46,316 bases of DNA, from the IMG/VR virus record IMGVR_UViG_3300020578_000140, positions 1 to 46,316 of that record; one strand, given 5' to 3'. Under the pieces are notes generated by a model. The model had not been told where the DNA came from. It saw only the letters and a program-made list of their open reading frames with translations, and ran no database searches. Origin of the DNA: a virus. Every line of letters starts with the position of its first letter. Position 1 is the first letter of the stretch. Positions 8,838-16,584 of this stretch are shown here, in pieces. Position numbers and translations under genes: made by a program.

Positions 8838-9559
8838 TGAAAAAGGTAATGTTTGCTGCTACCCCAATAGGGGATAATTCTCATATTGCTGTTGCATTAA
8901 AAGATTATTTAAAAATTACAGATATAGCCATAGTTGAGTCAGCAAATGTTTTTAAAAAATTATGCGAGAATAATGACGCCAATGTTTTAAATATATATGA
9001 AATAAAAAATAATATAAAAGATATATTAAATATAATTATAGATGGTATCGGTAATAATAAAAATATATTAGTTGTTTCAAATGATGGCTATCCCACTATA
9101 CAAGATTCAGGAGTAGAGATACTTCATAATTTAATAAAAATGAATATAGAGGTTGACTTAATACCTGGACCAAACTCTATATTGCAATCTTTATTTTTTT
9201 CTGGCTTTGAAGGAAGTCATGGAGAATTTTATTTTGCAGGACGAATTAGAGATAAGAATACTAAAGAATTTTTAAATAATCTTAAAAATCTTACTTGTCC
9301 CATTGTCTTTATATGCATACCATTTTTAGATAAATATATTGATGACATAGCAGAAATTTTTCCAGACAGAGATATAGCGGTTTGCTGTGATATTAGTAAG
9401 CCTACACAAAAAATATTAAGAGGCAAAACCACAGATATGAAAAATCTTATTAGTGACCACAGAAAGTTTCCGTTTAATTTTGATCTTATTTACGGGTGGA
9501 AAACCAATATTCATATGTTTTATTCTCACTACACACTTGTAATATCACAACTAAGGTGA
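8837..9559 (+). CDS. RsmI-like SAM-dependent methyltransferase (divergent copy)
   Basis: 240 aa. MFAATPIGDNSH matches the start of RsmI (16S rRNA C1402 2'-O-methyltransferase, tetrapyrrole-methylase fold). SNDGYPTIQDSG stands where RsmI has SDxGxPxxxDPG, and LIPGPNSI where it has TPGPSA. This is the most divergent of three RsmI-like genes here. ATG overlaps the carbamoyltransferase stop by one base (TAATG). Whether it still methylates rRNA or acts on another substrate cannot be read from sequence. Confidence 0.75.
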   Translation: MKKVMFAATPIGDNSHIAVALKDYLKITDIAIVESANVFKKLCENNDANVLNIYEIKNNIKDILNIIIDGIGNNKNILVVSNDGYPTIQDSGVEILHNLIKMNIEVDLIPGPNSILQSLFFSGFEGSHGEFYFAGRIRDKNTKEFLNNLKNLTCPIVFICIPFLDKYIDDIAEIFPDRDIAVCCDISKPTQKILRGKTTDMKNLISDHRKFPFNFDLIYGWKTNIHMFYSHYTLVISQLR

Positions 9560-9565
9560 TACAAT
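9560..9565 (+). promoter_or_regulatory. -10 box (TACAAT)
   Basis: TACAAT right after the RsmI-like gene stop, 32 bp before the next start, which has its own GGAGG. Confidence 0.35.
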
Positions 9566-9597
9566 ATATATAGTAAAGACTACACATTGGAGGATTC

Positions 9598-9831
9598 TTG
9601 GAATCAAGAAAAAGAAGTTCTGTAAAATCGTTTAGTTTTGTAATATTTCATGTCACTATTGCAACATTAATATTTTCTGCAGCAGTATATGCAATTACTG
9701 GTGAATGGGAATATGAATATTTTAAACCCCTTAGTCTGGCATTTTTAACATACTTGGGCTGGGAAATTATTTCATATTATTGGCATGAAAGACTTTGGAA
9801 CATTATCCCTAAATTGAGGAGGTTTAAATAA
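9598..9831 (+). CDS. DUF2061-like membrane protein
   Basis: 77 aa with two hydrophobic segments (about 12-32 and 44-60) and the family ending YYWHERLWN. The RSSVKSFSF start matches the R-S-x-x-K-x opening of DUF2061 proteins. TTG 9598 is used because GGAGG (9589-9593) lies just upstream and no ATG fits. Function of the family is unknown. Confidence 0.65.
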   Translation: MESRKRSSVKSFSFVIFHVTIATLIFSAAVYAITGEWEYEYFKPLSLAFLTYLGWEIISYYWHERLWNIIPKLRRFK

Positions 9832-9941
9832 TGCGTATTAAAATCATTAAGTTTGTAGTTAAACTACTTGGTTATGAGTGGTCTGGAGATGAATTAAAAC
9901 TTCCAGTATGGCAAGTAAAGGCTAAAACAAAGAAGAAGTAA
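9831..9941 (+). CDS. Hypothetical protein, 36 aa
   Basis: Small basic protein ending KAKTKKK. It starts on the previous stop (AATAATG; GAGGAGG 5-11 bp upstream) and its stop overlaps the next ATG. The strict translational coupling on both sides is the main reason to call it real. Confidence 0.55.
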   Translation: MRIKIIKFVVKLLGYEWSGDELKLPVWQVKAKTKKK

Positions 9942-10126
9942 TGCCAACATACGAATATGATTGTATGTCATGTGCTGTACGATATACAAAAGTTAGAGAA
10001 ATTGCTGATGAAGATCCAGGGTATACCTGCGAAATTTGCAATAAAACTTTAGTTCGTGTATACTCTAATGTAGGAGTTATATTTGATGGCTCTGGATTTT
10101 ATAAAACTGACAATCGGAAGGTATAA
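9941..10126 (+). CDS. FmdB-family zinc-ribbon protein
   Basis: 61 aa. MPTYEYDCMSC and CEIC form a CxxC...CxxC zinc ribbon (C8, C11, C30, C33), and VIFDGSGFYKTDNR is the typical C-terminal signature of FmdB-like regulators. Start overlaps the upstream stop by one base. Likely a small zinc-binding regulator or RNA-associated protein. Confidence 0.85.
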   Translation: MPTYEYDCMSCAVRYTKVREIADEDPGYTCEICNKTLVRVYSNVGVIFDGSGFYKTDNRKV

Positions 10127-10127
10127 T

Positions 10128-10361
10128 ATGTTTAGTATGTTAAAGAACAAACCAGAAGAGAAAGTATGGCTTCTTGATGCAACAGATCGTTGTGATCGTT
10201 GCTATGCTCAGGCTTATGTAAGGGTAATCGGAAAGAGTGGGTCTGGCCTATTGTTCTGTGCACATCATTACAACAAGGTAATGGATAATGCATTGGGCTA
10301 TGATAATATGATGAAGTTTGCATTAGAGATAGTCGATGAAAGAAATAGACTTGAGGAATAA
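10128..10361 (+). CDS. DUF7455-like zinc-binding protein
   Basis: 77 aa. ATDRCDRCYAQAYVRV and LLFCAHHYNKV give the CDRC...CAHH pattern of a small family common in Actinomycetota and their phages. GGAAGG lies 7 bp before ATG 10128. Supports an actinobacterial host; molecular role unknown. Confidence 0.75.
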   Translation: MFSMLKNKPEEKVWLLDATDRCDRCYAQAYVRVIGKSGSGLLFCAHHYNKVMDNALGYDNMMKFALEIVDERNRLEE

Positions 10362-10366
10362 AATAA

Positions 10367-11068
10367 ATGGCTAGAATAGTGCAGTTTTTTGGTATGGACG
10401 AGAAGGCTAGAACCGATATATCTATAGCATATGCAGAGCGAACAAATTCATGGCATGTGCTTGACACAGACCTGCCAATGGCCGAGTTGCAAGCACAGTA
10501 TGCTAGATGGCTTAGAACAATCTCTATATTTTTTACAAAAGATTATAATTCATCAATAGTGGTTAGTGGCTATTTTCCAACCAAAGAATCAAGGGATCAG
10601 TTTAGGGACGTTAGCGGATACATGCATCTGTCAGGTAATACAAAGTTTCCAGATATTTCGGTTTGGGTTGATACAACAGATAAAAAAGAGTTTATTGATA
10701 AGTTTGGAAAAACAATTTCTTGGGAAAGCCCAACCGAAGAAGAGTATGATTTTAAAATAACAAATACTGGTAATGAGTATATTGATGCGCTTCCAACTAG
10801 GGCCTTTAGTATAATTAAAAAATATAAGACCTTTGACTGGAAGCCAGAGCAAACCCTGATGATTGGAAAGTTTCAGCCGTGGTCTAGTGATGATTTAGAA
10901 AAATATAATACGCTTTCTGAAACTAGAAATGTAGTAATAGGAATAAAGCATTGTATGGGTATGACTGAAGAAGATAAATTCTCTATAAATCAGATAAAAG
11001 AGATGATTTTTAAAGATCTTCCTAATGCTGATATAATTGTTCTTCCTAACATAGTAGAGGTGGTGTAG
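10367..11068 (+). CDS. Degenerate APS-kinase/nucleotidylyltransferase-like protein
   Basis: 233 aa. The middle (SIVVSGYFPTKESRDQF, VWVDTTDKKEF, EYDFKIT) follows the C-terminal half of adenylylsulfate kinases, and GKFQPW near residue 166 matches the entry motif of phage nucleotidylyltransferase domains. The P-loop position reads FFGMDEKARTDIS, without GKT, and the HxGH position reads SSDD. Both catalytic sites therefore look dead. It may be a binding or regulatory relic. The link to sulfate activation is interesting because sulfotransferase-like genes occur at 21217 and 23292. Confidence 0.6.
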   Translation: MARIVQFFGMDEKARTDISIAYAERTNSWHVLDTDLPMAELQAQYARWLRTISIFFTKDYNSSIVVSGYFPTKESRDQFRDVSGYMHLSGNTKFPDISVWVDTTDKKEFIDKFGKTISWESPTEEEYDFKITNTGNEYIDALPTRAFSIIKKYKTFDWKPEQTLMIGKFQPWSSDDLEKYNTLSETRNVVIGIKHCMGMTEEDKFSINQIKEMIFKDLPNADIIVLPNIVEVV

Positions 11069-11070
11069 GT

Positions 11071-11487
11071 ATGTATATATATAGAGTAAACAAGATTACG
11101 GGTGTGGTAGATGGAGACACCATTGATGTGGACATCGACCTTGGGTTCAACGTGTCTTACTCCCAGCGAGTACGCCTTGCTGGCATTGACACTCCAGAAT
11201 CACGGACTAAAGATAAGTTTGAAAAAAGTCTTGGACTTGAGTCAAAAGAATATCTTAAAACAAAATTAAAAGATGCAAAATCAATAGTAATTAAAACTGA
11301 AAAGCCAGATTCTTCTGAGAAGTATGGTCGAATTCTGGGATGGCTTTATGTAAATGAAGACACTGTATCTGTTAATGATCACATGATAGAAGAGGGGTAT
11401 GCTTGGGGTTATCTTGGAGAAACAAAAGTAAAAGATTTTGCTGCATTAGCACGACAAAGAGAAAAGGCTAAAAATGCAAAAAAGTAA
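11071..11487 (+). CDS. Thermonuclease-like (SNase) nuclease
   Basis: 138 aa, one SNase domain. VVDGDTI (12-18), R35 in RLAGIDTPES, E43 and R87 in KYGRILGW match the catalytic Arg-Glu-Arg of staphylococcal nuclease, with D16, D21 and D40 available for calcium. There is no clear signal peptide, so it is probably intracellular. ATG 11071 follows a GAGGTGG sequence. It could degrade host DNA. Confidence 0.9.
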   Translation: MYIYRVNKITGVVDGDTIDVDIDLGFNVSYSQRVRLAGIDTPESRTKDKFEKSLGLESKEYLKTKLKDAKSIVIKTEKPDSSEKYGRILGWLYVNEDTVSVNDHMIEEGYAWGYLGETKVKDFAALARQREKAKNAKK

Positions 11488-11794
11488 TGAGTTTGATCAA
11501 TTAATATTATCTGGAGCGATTGAGCCAGCAGGAGTAGATCCAGATACTGGGGAAATGCTTTATAACTTTACTAAAAAATTAAAAAAGGTTAGCCCAGTAT
11601 TACACAGAGAAGTAAACAATATGTTTTCTACACATATTATGGCATTATGGGAAAAAAACATGGTTGAGATGGATATCACAGAAGAAAATCCTATGGTAAA
11701 ACTTACAGAGAAAGCGTTTAATAATGAAGAAATTAAGTTGTTAGATCCAGATATTGCCTACACCTTAAAAGAAATAAAGAGAAACTTATCTTAA
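11474..11794 (+). CDS. Hypothetical protein, 106 aa
   Basis: Charged, helical protein; GVDPDTGEMLYNFT near the start and HREVNNMFSTHIMALWEKNMVEMDI in the middle. Overlaps the nuclease gene by 14 bp. No family named with confidence. Confidence 0.6.
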   Translation: MQKSNEFDQLILSGAIEPAGVDPDTGEMLYNFTKKLKKVSPVLHREVNNMFSTHIMALWEKNMVEMDITEENPMVKLTEKAFNNEEIKLLDPDIAYTLKEIKRNLS

Positions 11795-11807
11795 CAATAA
11801 CAAGTAG

Positions 11808-11813
11808 TATAAT
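11808..11813 (+). promoter_or_regulatory. -10 box (TATAAT)
   Basis: TATAAT 9 bp before ATG 11823, with no ribosome site between. Probably gives a near-leaderless transcript. Confidence 0.45.
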
Positions 11814-11822
11814 AGTGTTGTT

Positions 11823-12260
11823 ATGGAATATCTAATTGGTTTTTTTTCAGCATTTTTATTAATATATATTGTTTTTAAAATACAATTTAAAAATAATATT
11901 TTTCAAGAGTCTAAAATAAAGCCATTAAAATATAGTCAAAGTCACATTCATTCTATAGTTTTCCCCCTATTGCCTAAAAACAAATCTGGTAAAAGAAAAA
12001 AGAAAAGTCAGGCAGTTTTACATGAATTAAACACCTCTGTAAGGGTTATTATTATGGAAAACAGCGCCTACTGGATTAAAGATAATGTATTTTATACGGC
12101 AGACATGAGCACAGAGGGCACCGTTGACAAAGATACAACAAGAAGAGTTGACACAATGGATATGAGTAGGGTACAATTAGATAAAATGATGTTCATCATT
12201 GACAGGCTACGAGAGGAAAATTATAATGATAGTGGTGGTCCAGGGGACAAACAACTTTAA
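11823..12260 (+). CDS. Hypothetical membrane-anchored protein
   Basis: 145 aa. Residues 3-20 form one membrane segment, followed by a basic stretch (KSGKRKKKS) and a soluble acidic tail. Its C-terminus overlaps the next gene. No family recognised. Confidence 0.6.
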   Translation: MEYLIGFFSAFLLIYIVFKIQFKNNIFQESKIKPLKYSQSHIHSIVFPLLPKNKSGKRKKKSQAVLHELNTSVRVIIMENSAYWIKDNVFYTADMSTEGTVDKDTTRRVDTMDMSRVQLDKMMFIIDRLREENYNDSGGPGDKQL

Positions 12261-12576
12261 TGACTATCAAGTTTTTCTACGTGCTATTAGTGTTGCCCTA
12301 TCAAGTCTTCCTAAAGAAGACAAAAGAATAGAAATATGTAGTGTTGGTCCAGCAAAGACAAACACTATGGCCATGGAATTTGTAAATGTTTCAGAAAGAA
12401 GCATGAGGTCCCGTGGCATTAAATTAAAACTAAGATACGTACCACCTTCATGGGTTATTGAAAATGTAAAGTCAATAAACTATTTTGCTTATTTATCAAC
12501 TCCTAGTGAGCCTAAAGGCAACTTAGTTAAAGAGGCAGAAAACAATAATGTTGAAGTGGGAATTTTTAGATACTGA
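12226..12576 (+). CDS. SLOG/DUF2493-like Rossmann protein
   Basis: 116 aa. MIVVVQGTNNFNDYQVFLRAI resembles the glycine-turn opening of SLOG (YspA/DUF2493-like) nucleotide-sensor domains, and STPSEPKGNLVKEAE resembles the second ligand-binding loop. ATG 12226 is preferred over 12199 because GAGAGG lies 8 bp upstream. Ligand unknown. Confidence 0.55.
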   Translation: MIVVVQGTNNFNDYQVFLRAISVALSSLPKEDKRIEICSVGPAKTNTMAMEFVNVSERSMRSRGIKLKLRYVPPSWVIENVKSINYFAYLSTPSEPKGNLVKEAENNNVEVGIFRY

Positions 12577-12584
12577 GGGAAAGT

Positions 12585-12809
12585 ATGTATATTAAATCAT
12601 TAGAACAAATGGAATCAATCGTTTCTGCAAATAAAAGTTTGTCTTGGTCTGGATGGGATGTTGTCAATTCAGAGCCTTCAGATAAAGCCAGAACATCAAA
12701 GTACGGCAAGTACTTGAATGGAAAATGGCATATGGTAAAAATTTTCAAACCAGGTCCAAATGGCTGGGACATACCAGATAGGATCCTGTTGAATGAAAGC
12801 AAACCTTGA
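12585..12809 (+). CDS. Hypothetical protein, 74 aa
   Basis: Contains SLSWSGWDVV and NGKWHMVKIFKPGPNGWDIP, a compact Trp-rich protein of a type common in actinophages. GAGGGAAAG precedes ATG 12585. Function unknown. Confidence 0.65.
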   Translation: MYIKSLEQMESIVSANKSLSWSGWDVVNSEPSDKARTSKYGKYLNGKWHMVKIFKPGPNGWDIPDRILLNESKP

Positions 12810-13383
12810 AGATAAATTAAAAATATCTGACATATTCTTTTTTTGTCCAGGCACATTAAAAAATATACCAGACAATGACTTTAATCTTAATGTATATTCT
12901 AACGTTCAGTCAAAAATAACTGAACTTGGCTATCAAATATCTGATGAGCCTAGTCAAGATAAGTATCATGCGGTGGGATTAGTCATTGAAGAGGACAATA
13001 CCAAAGTTCAATTTTTTGGAAAACTTTTTAGTTTTTCACCAAGAGGTGCTGTAGCAAATGTTGGAGACATGTTTGTTTTTATAGACTCTTTAGGTTGGTC
13101 AATTGAAAAAGGCAAAGCAACCCCATATTTTTTTAAAATTTCAGAAAAAACAATACTTGGTTCTGGATCTAAAACTTACAGGGCACAAATAATTTTTTCA
13201 GATAAATATTACATAGACGTACATGCAAATACAGAGGAAGAAGCAATAGAGACTGCTTATTCTATACCTATGAATTCTTGGACACACGAATGGCCACATG
13301 ATGATGAATTAAATAATTTTCAAGGAATTAGGCAAAGTGTTTGGGGTAAAAAAATGATAGGGGCTTCTGAACTTAATGAATAA
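12793..13383 (+). CDS. Hypothetical protein, 196 aa
   Basis: Overlaps the previous gene by 17 bp and the WhiB-like gene by 8 bp. Beta-rich with a late acidic segment (EEEAIETAYS). No family recognised. Confidence 0.6.
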   Translation: MKANLEDKLKISDIFFFCPGTLKNIPDNDFNLNVYSNVQSKITELGYQISDEPSQDKYHAVGLVIEEDNTKVQFFGKLFSFSPRGAVANVGDMFVFIDSLGWSIEKGKATPYFFKISEKTILGSGSKTYRAQIIFSDKYYIDVHANTEEEAIETAYSIPMNSWTHEWPHDDELNNFQGIRQSVWGKKMIGASELNE

Positions 13384-13660
13384 GATAAAATGGAAAGACA
13401 ATGGTTCTTGTGTTGATTATGATACTAATTTATTTTTTGATAAATATGAAGAGTCTGAAAACTTTAGACCAGCAATAGACAAATTATGCTCAGGGTGCCC
13501 AGTAGTAAAAACATGTTTTTCTGTTGGAGTTTCTCAAAAAGAATGGGGCGTTTGGGGTGGAGTATACTTAGAGGGTGGAGAAATTTCTAAAGAATTTAAT
13601 TCTCATAGATCTCAGGAAGATTGGGGTGAGGTTTGGATTGGACTCACAAATGAGAGGTAA
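13376..13660 (+). CDS. WhiB-like iron-sulfur transcription factor
   Basis: 94 aa. The four cluster cysteines are C12, C38, C41 and C47 (CSGCPVVKTC), followed by the WGVWGG turn (57-62). WhiB proteins carry a [4Fe-4S] cluster, contact the principal sigma factor and are restricted to Actinomycetota and their phages, so this is the best host marker in the window. The basic DNA-binding tail of host WhiBs is short here (SHRSQ). It is a candidate regulator of the unusual promoters at the right end. Confidence 0.9.
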   Translation: MNKIKWKDNGSCVDYDTNLFFDKYEESENFRPAIDKLCSGCPVVKTCFSVGVSQKEWGVWGGVYLEGGEISKEFNSHRSQEDWGEVWIGLTNER

Positions 13661-13665
13661 AAATA

Positions 13666-14592
13666 ATGTTTGTTTATGGAGATTATAATAATCCTGCAAC
13701 GTTACCTGGTAGATACAATGTTACTATACCACAAGAAGGTACTGTTTGGCCTGTATTAACAAGTGTTGAAGAGAAAGATGCACGAGGAAGATTTATAGAT
13801 AAGCCAGAAGTTCATTTAGTTATGTGGCAAAAAAATTTTTTACATGCTTTCTGCAATATGGTTCAGTATATTTTATATTATTTTAAGTTAAACAAAGATG
13901 CACATTTTGTTTTACTGTTTGGATTAGATTTTCATGAAAATGATTTAGAAATAACTCATGGAAAATTTATTTTAGAAATGTTAGATAAAAAAAATATTAA
14001 TTATGAAATTGTAAAATTAAAAGAAGAAGAGATTAATGTACAAAATGCAAATTATATGAAGGTAATACCTTTTTCTTCATACGTATTTTCAGAAGTATAT
14101 GACTATTGTAGTTCTTTTATTGATAGAAATAACATACCAGAAAAGATAGTATATTTAGCAAGATCAAAAGTCCAGCCAAAAGCAATTGGACTTATTCTTA
14201 ATGGTAGAGAAGAAGATACTGTTAAAATAAAAAGTGATTTAAGAATAGATGATGAGGAAGTTTTAATAGATTATTTTATAAAACGTGGTTTTGAAATTGT
14301 ATATCCAGAAGATTTTAAAACTTTTGAAGAACAGGCTATATTTTTTAATAATGTTAAAACTATGATCTGTCCTTCTGGGTCTGGAATGGCAAACCTAATG
14401 TTTATGCAACCAGGGCAAATGGTTATAGAATTACAAACGCCAGTACTTGTAGGAGGAAATCAACAAATACACCCATTTTATGTGGCTTTTTCTTGGGCAA
14501 AAAAACATACTTATATCGCTGTTCCTCATGAAAGAAAATCTGATACAATAATAGAATACTTTAAAAATAAAGGATTTTTAAATTATTTATGA
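13666..14592 (+). CDS. GT61/DUF563 glycosyltransferase, copy 1
   Basis: 308 aa. WQKNFLHAFCNMVQYILYYF, KIVYLARSKVQPK, RIDDEEVLIDYFIKRGFEIVYPE and SGSGMANLMFMQPGQMVIEL follow the GT61 (DUF563) pattern, including the GSG-NLxFM-P loop. Overlaps its paralogue by ATGA. GAGGT precedes ATG 13666. The family transfers pentoses or GlcNAc to polysaccharide or protein; the acceptor here is unknown. Confidence 0.85.
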   Translation: MFVYGDYNNPATLPGRYNVTIPQEGTVWPVLTSVEEKDARGRFIDKPEVHLVMWQKNFLHAFCNMVQYILYYFKLNKDAHFVLLFGLDFHENDLEITHGKFILEMLDKKNINYEIVKLKEEEINVQNANYMKVIPFSSYVFSEVYDYCSSFIDRNNIPEKIVYLARSKVQPKAIGLILNGREEDTVKIKSDLRIDDEEVLIDYFIKRGFEIVYPEDFKTFEEQAIFFNNVKTMICPSGSGMANLMFMQPGQMVIELQTPVLVGGNQQIHPFYVAFSWAKKHTYIAVPHERKSDTIIEYFKNKGFLNYL

Positions 14593-15554
14593 TAAGACAG
14601 CACCCTGTAGAGCCTGTACACTACAAAAGCATCTGTGTAGTTGAAGACGATTTTAATGCTGGCAAGCCAATAATAACAGAAATATTAAAAGATGAATGGC
14701 ATAGTGAAGAGTTTCGTATGAGAACAATAAAACATGCTGATACTTTTATGGATGAAAATGGATTAAGAAAAATAGTGATTAGATTTGAAACAGAATTTTT
14801 TCATAGTTTATTGAATACCATAGCACCAATATTATGGGAATACAAACAAGACCCTAACATGGAAGTAATATTATTACATACTAGCAAAGAAATTTCCGCA
14901 TTTGAGTCATCTGGAACTTTTATTGTTCAAGTATTAAGAAATTATAATATTAAATTTTCTGTTACTCAAACTCATTCAAAATATCCACCAATAATGTCGA
15001 ATTTTTATTATTATGACAAGATAGAAATGTGTGGTGATTACATTAATATACTAGAAGAACTTTTTAATACTTATAGGGACATGGCTTTACCTAATAACAA
15101 AAAAGTATATGTAACTAGAAATGGTCATCAAAATATTTCTGCAACTCAATTACATCTAATGTCTGAAGAAGCAAAAAAGGAATTGCCGTTTTTAAATGAT
15201 TTAAGAATAGATGACGAAGTAAGTTTAGAAAATTTATTTAGAAGTTATGGATTTGAAATAGTTAACCCTAAAAACTTTAAAACTCTTGAAGATCAAATAA
15301 GATTTTTTGATCAGGTAGAAGTTATTGCTGGACTATCTGGATCTGGTTTAACTAATTTATTATTTATGAGGGATAAAACAACAGTAATAGAACTAAGTAC
15401 AATACAGGTAGTTAAGCAAAAAATAGAATTTCACTATCATTTCTTTTTATTGGCAACATTGTGGGCTAACAAAAAATACATTTCTGTACCAAATATTTCA
15501 AGGGAATATGGTAAAATAGAATACGAACTTAAAAGAATGCTTGATACATTATGA
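14589..15554 (+). CDS. GT61/DUF563 glycosyltransferase, copy 2
   Basis: 321 aa. Same landmarks as the previous gene: KVYVTRNGHQ, LRIDDEVSLENLFRSYGFEIVNPK, LSGSGLTNLLFMRDKTTVIELS. ATGA overlap on both sides indicates strict co-translation with copy 1 and with the nucleotidyltransferase. Confidence 0.85.
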   Translation: MIRQHPVEPVHYKSICVVEDDFNAGKPIITEILKDEWHSEEFRMRTIKHADTFMDENGLRKIVIRFETEFFHSLLNTIAPILWEYKQDPNMEVILLHTSKEISAFESSGTFIVQVLRNYNIKFSVTQTHSKYPPIMSNFYYYDKIEMCGDYINILEELFNTYRDMALPNNKKVYVTRNGHQNISATQLHLMSEEAKKELPFLNDLRIDDEVSLENLFRSYGFEIVNPKNFKTLEDQIRFFDQVEVIAGLSGSGLTNLLFMRDKTTVIELSTIQVVKQKIEFHYHFFLLATLWANKKYISVPNISREYGKIEYELKRMLDTL

Positions 15555-16279
15555 CCAACATATTAATTCCAATAGCGGGCCTCGGTAGTAGGTTTCCAGT
15601 AGAAACATATAAAACTACAAAGCCATTAATTAAGATAAATGGCAAAACGATGATAGAGCATGCTGTTGAATCATTATCTATAAAAGGAAACTATCATTTT
15701 GTCGTAAGAGATAGTGTATTTTTTGATGAAATATATTCTGTATTAAAAAATATAGATAGTTCTTGTAATATTATAAAAATAAATAAATTAACAAATGGCC
15801 CAGCAGAGACTTGTTTAATTGCTAAAGAATATATAGATAATGATGATGAGTTGGTAATTGCAAACTCGGATCAAATAATGTGGTGGGATTCTGATTTATT
15901 TTTACAGGTGGCTCGTCATTCTAAGTATGATGGAGTGATAGTAACTTACACCTCAAATACAGACAAAAACAGTTATGCCCAAATTAATAAACAAGGACTT
16001 GTAACTAAAATAAAAGAAAAAGAAGTAATAAGCGATATATCATTAAATGGAATACATTATTGGAAACATGGTAAAGATTTTGTTGATAGTGCAAATAAAA
16101 TGATAAACAATAATGAAAGATATAACAATGAATTTTATGTTGGTCCTACATATAACTCAATGATTATGGACGGTAAAAAAATTGGAATATACCATATACC
16201 GTCATATCAGCATAATGCTGTAGGGGTTCCATCAGATCTAGAACTATATTCGGAGAAATTATGGAAATTAGAAGAATAG
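15551..16279 (+). CDS. Sugar-phosphate nucleotidyltransferase
   Basis: 242 aa. ILIPIAGLGSRFPVETYKTTKPLIKINGKTMIEH is the NTP-binding signature (GLGSRF and the KPLI lysine), NGPAETCLIAKEYI is the second NTP loop, and ELVIANSDQIMWWD carries the metal-binding Asp. Makes an NDP-sugar from NTP and sugar phosphate; likely donor synthesis for the two GT61 enzymes just upstream. Sugar identity unknown. Confidence 0.85.
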   Translation: MTNILIPIAGLGSRFPVETYKTTKPLIKINGKTMIEHAVESLSIKGNYHFVVRDSVFFDEIYSVLKNIDSSCNIIKINKLTNGPAETCLIAKEYIDNDDELVIANSDQIMWWDSDLFLQVARHSKYDGVIVTYTSNTDKNSYAQINKQGLVTKIKEKEVISDISLNGIHYWKHGKDFVDSANKMINNNERYNNEFYVGPTYNSMIMDGKKIGIYHIPSYQHNAVGVPSDLELYSEKLWKLEE

Positions 16280-16584
16280 AAGAATTTACTAGAGGTTGGA
16301 TAATTGGAGACTTTAGTCCATCCATACTAAAGACAGACAAGTTTGAGGTTGGCTTGCTTCAGCATAAGGCTGGAGAGATTTGGCCAAAACATTATCATAA
16401 AGTTGGCACAGAATATAATGTTTTGGTAAGTGGTAAGATGATAATACAGGGTAGAGAATTAAATGCTGGAGATGTATTTGTTTTTAATCCAGACGATATT
16501 GCAGATCCTGTTTTTTTGCAGGATTGTACAGTATTGGTTGTAAAAGTACCTTCTTTACCAGGGGATAAGTATGAAGTTTTATAA
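16261..16584 (+). CDS. Cupin-fold protein
   Basis: 107 aa. GEIWPKHYHKVGTEYNVLVSGKMIIQGRELNAGDVFVFNPDD gives cupin motif 1 (HYHKVGTEYNVLVSG) and motif 2 (GDVFVFNPDD). Only part of the metal ligand set is clear (H-x-H and E). Could be an epimerase, isomerase or binding protein for the sugar made by this operon. Confidence 0.75.
   Translation: MEIRRIEEFTRGWIIGDFSPSILKTDKFEVGLLQHKAGEIWPKHYHKVGTEYNVLVSGKMIIQGRELNAGDVFVFNPDDIADPVFLQDCTVLVVKVPSLPGDKYEVL

Noticed and set aside
10132-10467. 111-aa - strand frame
   Set aside because: Lies opposite two strong + strand genes and has no start context.
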